A DNA stretch of 64,000 nucleotides from Bathymodiolus brooksi (lineage: Eukaryota > Mollusca > Bivalvia > Mytilida > Modiolidae): assembly GCA_963680875.1 (NCBI GenBank), contig OY804588.1, positions 77,214,829 to 77,278,828 on the forward strand, in the 5' to 3' direction. The position numbers were made by a program, and so were the translations under genes. This document shows positions 56,038 through 64,000 of this stretch, in pieces. A model generated the notes under the pieces. The model had not been told where the DNA came from. It saw only the letters and a program-made list of their open reading frames with translations, and searched no databases. Every line of letters begins with the position of its first letter. Within the stretch, counting starts at the first letter, position 1.

Positions 56038-57424
56038 TTACATGTTGCTTCCAACTTTGACATAACAGATATTTGACTTAAGGAAGACAAGTGCTGTGCA
56101 GGCTAATGGCATGGTTTTGATAAGTATGCCTTCATCGTCAAATATCTGAATACCAACACCTTTGACTGACACAGCGAATCGGTTAGCTACATAATCGATT
56201 CCATAGCATTTTCCAACTGTACTGAAACTTTTAACAACATTATCGTGATTTAAATCTATGAATAGTACTTTCCTAGCCTTGGATAGAGTAACTGCTACAA
56301 CTGATTCATTAATAACAACAAGATCAAACGGGTTCGATTCAACTTTAATATATCGCGGGAAGTGACCGTTTGCGTCATATAAGATCAGTCTGAGAAGTCT
56401 GTTAACAGCATGGAACCGCTTTGTAGAACTACACAGTTAGTCACCATTGTAGTAGTATCTCCGAAAGACATTTCCGTCCTCTTTTCAAGTTTTACATCAA
56501 CAATATCTATGAAGTTTGGTTGTTTCGATTCTGTTTTCTTCACAGACTGCCCATGATTACCAAAACAGATATCCAGTGGTTTTTTCTCACATTCGATATC
56601 ACCGATACACCCTATTAAAGTCAATTTCTCGAGCTGTTCGCTTGGCATCAACCGTAATGTCATATTATCTAACACGCCATTTTCTAGAATCGTAGATAAG
56701 CGATTTTCTTCCTCTGATACCATAGATTCAAGTTCTTTCAAACAAAAAAATATTTGCAAATTTGATGCACTTTCCTTTATCTGAGCAATGGTTACTCTCG
56801 GATTTTGAGCTGTTTTCAGGTTTTCTTTGAGTTTTGTAATGGCATCGTTTGTTTTCGTCTCATATTCCGTCTTTCTCTCATCGATTTTGTTCTCCATCTT
56901 TTTAAATTGTTCTATTATCATGCTCATATTTTCTTCTATTCTTTCCCGCATGTCTTGAATATCTTTCTTTAGGTCTGTTGCCTGGTCTTCGAGGAGATGC
57001 ATTGAGTTTTCTTTATTTTCAATGATCGTTCCTGTTTTTGAAATGCGCTCACTCAGTTCCTCTGCAATACGATGCATAGCAACGGAGGCTTTTACGTCAC
57101 CAATGACGTCATCCATCGGAGCGGTATTGTTACAGCTTTTATGACTACTAGTGTTACATTTGATGCAGCAATACTCTTGATGATCAGAGCAGTACACTTC
57201 AAACTTCGGCCATGTTCCCAACATGTTTCTCGAATATCTTGTGCAATGTGTGGTAACTTTCTAAGATTCCATATGGAATCATTTCGTGAGACTTCAAAAC
57301 TTTTAAAGCTGTGTGATATTCTTTGCAATCAGAACACAGACCTTCCTTACAGACTAGACACCAAACCAATGCATCGTGATCCATATCTGCAAAACTACAT
57401 GGTCCATACTTTGAAGTCATCATC
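56038..57424 (-). pseudogene. B-box/coiled-coil/propeller (TRIM-type) gene with two frameshifts
   Basis: On the minus strand, first Met at 57423 just after an acceptor (TTTATATTTACAG). Order: B-box 1 (WCLVCKEGLC, CKEYH), B-box 2 (EVYCSDHQEYCCIKC, SHKSC), a coiled coil (about 57060-56830, heptads around RISKTGTIIENKENSMHLL), then a C-terminal propeller-like part with LLTDFS, LILYDANGHFPRYIKVESN, VVAVTLSKARKVLFIDL and a stop at 56038. No RING is present. Such bivalve proteins are usually TRIM2/3/45/56-like and act in ubiquitin or innate-immune signalling. The frame changes near 57215 and near 56388. Either a young pseudogene or assembly errors; one exon covers the whole region. Confidence 0.7.
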
Positions 57425-57429
57425 CTGTA

Positions 57430-58320
57430 AATATAAACAAATACACACTATAGTACTTAGTACAAATGATGCTTTTCATTCTTCTAGAACGATTGTTATC
57501 ATGTCATGAGCATGCAATAACAGTTTTCACATGAGTGGCTTTCCAACTACAAGTATTTACAATCTAGGTGAGCGATACATGTACCTTGAAGTCTGCGATT
57601 GACATGCCTGATCCAGAGTTATGTGAGCTATTTCCATCAATTGGTGTATATCATCTGTAAACTTTTCATATTTCAAACTTTCTCTTAAAAAGCACGAAAG
57701 GGATTGAACCCAACCTTGGCTGTAATGTTCCTAACAAGTTCGTGACTCCGTGTTGGTACTGTGATGCCAATTGATGATCACACCTGGTTACAAGGGGCCA
57801 TAGAAACTTCCGATTGGGTCATATATCTTCTTAAGAACTGCTTACTGTAGTTAATTGAAACCTAATGTGAGGATCGTTGATATATTCCTCCAAAAGTGTT
57901 GTCGCATTGATGTCGATCGGCCATCTAAGATGGCCACCATGGCTGAACTTCGTACTTAACATAGTATCTGAAGGAAAAACTTCAACAATCTGTAAACTGC
58001 TCAGCGTTCGAGGTCGAGATGAACATATATATTTGACTGCTATCAGCTTGAGATTGGTATTGACAACACTGAAAGGTTCATCCGATTTATTGGACGAAAT
58101 AACAAGACATTCAAAGGGTGTCTTGGGCACTTACAATAAGGATATAAAACATTGTTTCTGACCTTAATAAATTTACATTGTCTAGCCTCCTCTTGTGTTT
58201 TTTTTTAATAATGTTTATTTCAGCGATATATTTATGACACTGAATTAAATTTTCTATCCCGTATGTATGCGATGAAATTATCAAAACATTGCATGCAATT
58301 TTTATTTTCAATTAGAACGC
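57430..58320. other. Spacer with one unassigned minus-strand frame
   Basis: The minus-strand frame 58130-57831 (99 codons, words SLQIVEVFPSDTMLSTKFS and HLRWPIDINATTLLEEYIND) has protein-like composition but no family that I recognise. It lies upstream of the TRIM-type gene and might be an exon of another gene or a transposon piece. A tRNA-like inverted word (AGGGATTGAACCCAACC) occurs near 57699. Confidence 0.35.
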
Positions 58321-58321
58321 G

Positions 58322-58535
58322 GACCTCGACCCTTCCGGAGCACCGGAGTTCACCCCGGTTTTAGTGCGGTTCGTGTTGCTCGATCTTTATTTTTCTGTGT
58401 AGTGTACATGTTTTGTATTTCGTTATTTGTCCTTTTCCTTTTTCATTTGGCAATTGTGTCTTCCGTCCTTCTTCGATTTAATGATTATGAACATTATTTT
58501 ACCCCTTTATTTGGTATCTTTAAACTCTTAACATT
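58322..58535 (+). repeat. Dispersed 3'-tail-like repeat
   Basis: GACCCTTCCGGAGCACCGGAG, then CGTGTTGCTCGATC and CCTTTATTTGGTATCTTTAAAC, the best-kept copy of the tail repeat also seen at 2770, 6510, 40668 and 53690. Confidence 0.6.
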
Positions 58536-58809
58536 GTATAAAATGGGAACAATTTGAAAAAAAATCTTATCCAATGTGAAACGTATGATGAGATCCAAAA
58601 ATCTTCTATTTGGGAGGGGGTATATTTTTCATAAAATGATCCGACATTTTCAAATTCAAAATGTTTATTAGATAAAGCACAGAAGATTTTGGAGTAATCC
58701 AAGCAATACACAAAAGACAAAATAGACATAAAACTAGATATCAATAAAAACATATATATACGCAAACATGATGGTTCAAATTATCTTATCTTATTGGTGA
58801 CCTTTAATA

Positions 58810-59640
58810 TCATATACCTATAGCTAAGTAGGTCCAGCAGTAGGAGTCAAATTTGTTAATTTCAAAGGTCTCTATTAAGAAAGAGCATATTTCTATAGCA
58901 CTTTTAGATTTAGTTGGGTTCAGTAATTTTCTGATTGAATGGATGTCATTATCAACATCCAAAAAGATTTTATATTTTCCTCTCAGAGTTTCATATTGGT
59001 GGCAATTCAAAATAAAGTGTTTTTCATCTTCCATTACGTTTTTACAAAATTTACAAAATCTTTCTGAGGTCGGAATTTTTGGTCTTGAGTACCTCCCAGT
59101 TTCAATTGCTAAGGAGTGTGCACTTACTTTTATTTTGGTCAATAATGATCTTTCTGATCTTATTAAATTAAATTTAAGATAATCCTTTAAATCAAAGGAT
59201 GAAAAAATATTGTTATGAGAACGTAATTTTCCTTCATTACTTGACCTTCTTTGCTTTAATTGATCAGGTACTTTATTTCTAAGATAGTTTTTTATTGCTA
59301 ATTTAAATTCAAGGAAATAAATATCTAGAGATTGTAAATTTAATAGCCCTTTAAGTTGATGTAAGGGTTGTACCCTAAATGTACTTTTCTTAGGCATATT
59401 TTTATATCTTCTGCAAATGCAGATTTCAATCATTTAAATTTGGTTTCATTTTTAGACTCCATGTCAGCTAGTCTAGCATACAATATAAACATCAGTTCAT
59501 ATAATTTAATACATGGTGTGTAAACTCCAAGTTCATCATCATGTAGATATGTTATATTTCTTTGATTCTCATTCCATTCAAATACGATATTATCAGGCCC
59601 AACTGGTTCATCTATTCACCTCTGATTTAATAGTACACGT
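58810..59640 (-). pseudogene. LINE C-terminal fragment, CR1/L2-type
   Basis: A 207-codon minus-strand frame (59433-58810) holds SERSLLTKIKVSAHSLAIET, GRYSRPKIPTSERFCKFC, EDEKHFILNCHQYETLR. The HxLxIExGR...CxxC...EDExHFxxxC pattern ends many CR1/L2-group LINE proteins of invertebrates. Another frame upstream (59640-59430, PVGPDNIVFEWNEN) also looks coding, separated by a TGA and a frame change; its relation is unclear. No RT motifs are nearby. Confidence 0.65.
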
Positions 59641-60420
59641 GTATTCATGATATAGTGTTCTTTACTTGTACTCTTTTTACGCATGTATGTATATAAATTA
59701 ACATCCACAATGACGGGGACTTCAGTTCGAGAATGTCCAGGCTGAAAACTGCCGATGACGTTGATCCGTGTAGCAGGGTCCAATCTTGGCATAGTGGCAT
59801 TTCACAGTAGCAATGACAATCGCCTGTTTAACACCTAAGTTTTATGCGCGATAGTATTTGGCTTTCCAACCTTTCGACTTTGATCGTACCTAATGAATGT
59901 TATTCCTGAAATGCGTCGTTCGCACTAAATTTGATATATACGATTAGATTCATCAACATTATCTTTGATCCAGTCAAGCCTTTTAAGCTGCAATGCAGAA
60001 TGTGACCTCGACAGTGCTGATATGACAGAACTTCAAATAACCAGCCTCTCAAACCCTTACAGAATGTGCAAGACTTACATGCCATAGACAATAGGATGAC
60101 AGTCTTCAAATTTTCTTTTTGACATTTAATAATTCTCTTCTAATGTAAATATACTCAATTTGTGAAATGTTTATATGTTGATGTCAATCCTCTATCTTTA
60201 CTAAATCTATCACACTATCTAAAGCTCATCATATATTTTGGAGGAAATAAAAGATGGATATAAAATGGTATCGTTGGTTTTTCATCTTACCACAGATTTT
60301 TACCACGTACTAGTATTAGCAAAATAGATGATGCATTTCCAAAATAACGGAAGATATTACAGTTTTACATAATTTAAATAATTGTTATCACTTTTTCATT
60401 GCTCTTATGCTTCATATTTG
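59641..60420. other. Stretch with a dispersed repeat word, no gene seen
   Basis: 59855-59940 carries the TTTGGCTTTCCAACCTTTCG ... CGTCGTTCGCACTAAATTTG word also found at 29650-29735 and, more diverged, 10795-10880. The remainder is AT-rich. Confidence 0.4.
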
Positions 60421-60439
60421 AAATTATTTGACAATCCCT

Positions 60440-60600
60440 ACAAGAGTTATCGTTCTTTTCTCCCACATGAAGTGAGAGTAAGGAACGATAACTCTGGTTG
60501 AGATTGAGGGGACAATAATTACCAGAGTTATCGTTCCTTTCTCCCACATGACGTGAAAGTAAGGAACGATAACTCTGATAGAGATTGAGGGGCGATATGT
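60440..60600 (+). repeat. Tandem hairpin pair, 5' side of the Penelope-like element
   Basis: Two units with hairpins at about 60443-60495 and 60524-60576, arms AGAGTTATCGTTC(C/T)TT / AAGGAACGATAACTCT, loop CTCCCACATGA. Same orientation as the pair at 62662-62830, so the two pairs are direct terminal repeats around the RT gene. Confidence 0.8.
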
Positions 60601-60667
60601 AATCCTCTGACTTGTGACTGCTCCCACTCTCCTTTTCAATACAACCCATATGGACATGTAATAACTA

Positions 60668-62232
60668 GTGATCAGAATATCATTCAGCATGAGTCTTCGA
60701 AAGGTGATTTCTCGTGGTCCTAAATTCAGAGAACCTCAACAAATCAATTGGAAACATAATTTCAAGATAATTATGGATGCTGTTGAAGATTATGCCAGAA
60801 GGTGGATAAAGAGAGAAGTAGACCAAGATCCTGAGTTAGAGTACTTGTCAGACCGGGTTAGAACAATCAGGTCTCCAGTACAAGGTCGGATTCGCAAACT
60901 CAAAAATTGTGTTAGTAGTCGACCTAAGTCTGTATTTAAAGACCAAGAAGCTATTAAGTGTCTTTCCTCTCTTCATGACAAATATGTTATCGTTCCTGCG
61001 GACAAGGTTTCCAATAATATCGTGTTTGTACGTAAATCATATTACTTCGAATGCCTAATCAAGGAATTAGGCATAGATAACAACACCTCTGGTAATACCA
61101 CAAACAAACCAACTTCTTTCAACAAAGATGAAATCCTAGCTAACCACAGATCCTGTATGGCCTCTTTAAATATTCCCTCTGGTAAAGAGTCTGAGGATTT
61201 ACCCTATTTGTATTGGATACCTAACCTTCATAAGACACCATACAAAGAAAGGTACATAGCGGGATCATCAACTTGTTCGACGAAAGAATTGTCTATTCAC
61301 CTGACAAAGATTATGTCTGCAGTAAAAGAGAGACAACAAAAATATTGTGAAACTGTTTACTCGCGTAGTGGCATAAATCACATGTGAATTTTGAAAAACT
61401 CCAAAGATCTTTTGTATAACCTTAAATCAAGATCTTTCTCTCAGGTATCCTCCATCAAAACTTGATTTTTCAACTCTGTATACCACCCTACCGCATAACA
61501 AATTAAAAACCCGCTTAACAGAAACCATTCACAAAGCTTTCAGTCATAGAAACAATGGCTCAAAATGTGTTGTATTAGGCTACAATTCCACATATTTTTC
61601 AAACAAAATTCAAAAAGGTAAAACATGCTACTCCGAGGAACAAGTGATCAGTATGCTGGAGTTCCTCATCAATAACATATTTGTCTCCTTTGGAGGGGCA
61701 CTGTTTCAGCAGGTCGTCGGCATACCAATGGGTTCGAATTGTGCACCTCTTCTAGCCGATTTATTTTTATACTCATATGAGTCGGAGTTTCTTCAAAATC
61801 TTGTAAAAGATAAGAAGATTCATGAAGCTAGAGCCTTTAATTTCAAATACAGGTATATTGATGACGTTTTATCTATCAATAATTCTAGATTTGCAGAATT
61901 TCTTCCATTGATATATCCTCCAGAGCTGGAAATTAAAGAGATCACAGCTACAGTTTCGTCCGCATCATTTTTGGGCTTATACATCGAATTTGACGACAGT
62001 GATCAATTTAGTACTAAAATTTATGATAAACGGGATGACTTCAATATTAAAATCATAAATTTTCCAAATATTAGCAGCAATATACCAGCTTCTCCTGCAT
62101 ATGGTGTTTACATCTCGCAATTGGTTCGTTAAGCAAGGGCCAGTAGCAATTATTCTCATTTCTTGAAACGTCTTCTTTATCTGAAAAAAAAGACTACTGG
62201 ACCAGGGCTATCAAAAGATTCTCCTTTTTCGA
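60668..62232 (+). pseudogene. Penelope-like reverse transcriptase, nearly full length
   Basis: First open part 60668-61387 (239 codons): an N-terminal region with WIKREVDQDPELEYLSDRV, the VPADKVSNNIVFVRKSYY box, LYWIPNLHKTPYKERYIAG, SSTCSTKELSIHLTKIMSAV. TGA at 61385-61387 stands where Trp is usual. A frame change near 61461 follows; then DFSTLYTTLPHNKL, and from 61644 VGIPMGSNCAPLLADLFLYS, RYIDDVLSINN (YIDD at 61854-61865), ASFLGLYIEF, KRDDFN, APAYGVYISQLVR, and a TAA at 62130. The (F/D)xSxLYTxLPHxKL box and ADK motif fit Penelope-like RTs better than LINE RTs. The protein end after QLVR is truncated. Confidence 0.7.
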
Positions 62233-62561
62233 TCTCTTAAAAAGTTTATATTCCGATACCAAGATCTTGTCGAAATATATTCTGTATCTGCAGAGACGAT
62301 AATAAACGATGGATTTTCATTAAGTGAAAATGTATAAAGATCAGGATTAAGTAATTGTGGTTTAGACATGACGTCATTCAACATCTCATTTGAAATCAAC
62401 TTGTGTAAGAAGATGACCGTTTAGTTAAAACATTCTGCAGAGACGATAATAAACGATGGATTTTCATAAAGTACTGCGTTGACTATTATTATACCGATTT
62501 TGTCCTAGTACTGTTAAAAATGTTGTTATAGTGAAAACCGGAACCTTTTTTTCCCAGTTTT

Positions 62562-62660
62562 CCGGTTGTTGACTGATTTTGTCTGTTTGTTGATTTATGA
62601 GGTTTGCCTGTCCATTTGGAAGATTGCTCGGTGTTCGGTAATTTTGTTATTACCCTTATG
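62562..62660 (+). repeat. Shared ~100-bp module, Penelope-like tail, right copy
   Basis: Copy of 21858-21957. Together with the hairpin pair it makes up the 3' end of the Penelope-like element. Confidence 0.75.
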
Positions 62661-62661
62661 T

Positions 62662-62830
62662 ACCAGAATTATAGTTCCTTTCTCCCACATGACGTGTAAG
62701 TAAGGAACGATAGCTCTGGAAGTAGAGATTGAGGGGCGATATGTACCAGATTTATCGTTCTTTTCTCCCACATGACGTCAAAGTAAGGAACGATAACTCT
62801 GGTAGTAGAGATTGAGGGGCAATATTTATA
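62662..62830 (+). repeat. Tandem hairpin pair, 3' side of the Penelope-like element
   Basis: Two ~85-bp units; the second contains TGACGTCA at 62773-62780. Direct repeat of 60440-60600. Confidence 0.8.
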
Positions 62831-62831
62831 T

Positions 62832-64000
62832 TTTCCCGCATCTGCAAATGTTCGTGTGGGTGTATCATGATGTAAACTCAGAAATAACGTTATTGTATTT
62901 GAAGAGTTGCCGGGGTCAATTGGGGATCAACGCTACTGTCAAACAATATCTTGGAATGAAAGCACAGTAAAAATATGGTAATTTTCAAACTCAGATAGTT
63001 ATTGTTTGTGTCATGTGTGCTTGCTTTCGTTACAAGTGTGGAATAGTCAAGAGTCCACTCTCCTCAATTCCAATGTCTGCTTCACAAAGGAGCCTAATTT
63101 TCCTATTTGTCTGGAATAATGTGATGGGTTTAGCATTATTTCGATTTTGGAATATTATTAAAATCTGGATTTTTGAAGGAAAAAGAAAAAAAAATATAAG
63201 GTAAGACAATTTTCTCTCAAGTACATTTTAAATGTCTTCCATTTTCAACCAGAAAGTTGTGTGCACCAATTCTTAGTTTATATTAATTTTTCTATTTGAA
63301 ATCATTAACAATTTAAGTAAATGTTCATTGGTGAAAAATAAGGTAAATCATGAAAATATTACACCTCATGTATAAAATATGTATACTCCTTACCTTTGTA
63401 ATTGTTGCTGTATATATATATATCTTTATTCTCTTAAAACATTGTTATATGTTTGTATAAAATATCAATTTACAACCTCAACATGTACAGTATTGGATAA
63501 AGAATTATTTTAAAATAATAAAATAACTCATTAATTCTGCTATTAAAGGTGGGGGGAAATAAAAATCAAACGAGAAATAACTGCAAGTGAATTTTGAAGA
63601 AAATACAGTCAAACCTCACTTAAAGGTCACCTCTATATAGCAAATCACTGTCTATAAAGGGCAGTCTCATTTGTCCCATTAATCTGCTCATAAAGGCCAC
63701 ATTTTCAGGTTCAATTCGGTGCCCTTTATATACAGGTTTGCCTGTAAATGATTTTATAAGCAAAATAGGGAAACCTCTTAGTGTGGAAATACTTTTGACC
63801 TATGAATGTTCAATAATTATGTTTAATAATACAACTTTATTTCACAAGCAATACATTTTATAGGCATCCCAGAATATTTTAGTTGCATAATCATATTAGA
63901 CACAACAACAATACAAATGCATAAGTAATACAAGTGATAGTAATGGCGGAGCAGGATACAACAATTAACAAAAAAATCAATTATTTTTCAGCAATAGTAA
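62832..64000 (+). repeat. Downstream part of the Penelope-like block, right copy
   Basis: Matches 22130-23373 with few differences and continues beyond the window. Contains the small TIR element at 63604-63746. No gene is recognised up to 64000. Confidence 0.7.
63604..63746. mobile_element. Small TIR element, right copy
   Basis: TACAGTCAAACCT at the left end and AGGTTTGCCTGTA at the right end; copy of 22976-23118. Confidence 0.6.

Larger units (their letters stand above)
60440..62830 (+). mobile_element. Penelope-like retroelement with hairpin direct repeats
   Basis: A single reverse transcriptase gene lies between direct repeats made of tandem hairpins (60440-60600 and 62662-62830). Penelope-like elements often have terminal repeats of this sort (pLTRs), and the RT words fit that group. 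No GIY-YIG endonuclease is seen before or after the RT, so it is either an endonuclease-lacking type or has lost that part: the RT breaks off soon after QLVR. The element is dead (one nonsense, one frameshift, a broken end). Confidence 0.65.

Noticed and set aside
60440..60600. Hammerhead ribozyme in the Penelope-like terminal repeat
   Set aside because: The conserved core words (CTGATGA and GAAAC in the right arrangement) are absent; only simple hairpins are seen.

Overview
This is eukaryotic genomic DNA, AT-rich and packed with repeats, most likely from a marine mollusc. Evidence: tRNA-headed SINEs whose 3' ends read GATATAGCTGAAATATTG then GGCGTTAAAC, an end I associate with bivalve and gastropod genomes; GT-AG introns; Ngaro-type, Penelope-type, CR1/Jockey-type and Polinton-type elements; and B-box/NHL and NNMT-type host genes. 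The species cannot be named from the sequence.

Host genes are few. (1) 24070-31167, minus: a complete three-exon methyltransferase of the NNMT/INMT/PNMT family (260 codons), whose 5.7-kb first coding intron holds a minisatellite split by a LINE. (2) 56038-57424, minus: a B-box/coiled-coil/propeller (TRIM-type) gene with two frameshifts. Nearly every other open frame belongs to a transposable element or is a frame through a tandem repeat.

Layout: 1-2690, no recognisable gene. 2697-9543, two head-to-tail copies of a ~3.1-3.7 kb unit X (element tail + SINE, 29-bp satellite, conserved non-coding block, two more SINEs). 9543-12880, satellites and minisatellites. 12880-21042, unit Y, a diverged relative of X that carries a 453-bp TIR element and a Ngaro-like tyrosine-recombinase retroelement. 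21043-24000, the 3' part of a Penelope-like element, a small TIR element and a LINE tail. 24070-31167, the methyltransferase and its intronic repeats. 31392-32870, a second tyrosine-recombinase remnant. 33540-37180, a Polinton/adintovirus-like remnant (protease, major capsid, core-like, penton, integrase chromodomain). 37255-41290, partial Y- and X-type units. 41298-44283, satellites. 44282-52337, a near-identical second copy of Y. 52337-60420, SINEs, decayed repeats, tetranucleotide and 36-bp arrays, the TRIM gene and a LINE end. 60440-64000, a longer copy of the Penelope-like element and its downstream sequence.

Two large direct duplications therefore sit in one window: Y (offset about 31.3 kb) and the Penelope-like block (offset about 40.7 kb). 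In the left copy they are fused at 21042-21045, so the left copy lacks about 9.4 kb that separates them on the right. Comparing copies gives empty sites, target-site duplications and private deletions.

The best finds are: the Ngaro-like element with a complete A1-[RT-RH-YR]-B1-A2-B2 split-direct-repeat structure; a 453-bp TIR element with a 9-bp target duplication and two intact empty sites; a ~100-bp module shared by four unrelated element types; the Polinton gene block with a 142-bp duplication in its protease; and hairpin-bearing direct repeats on both sides of the Penelope-like reverse transcriptase. No bacterial operon, CRISPR array or prophage is present. All relationships were judged by eye; no search or alignment was run.
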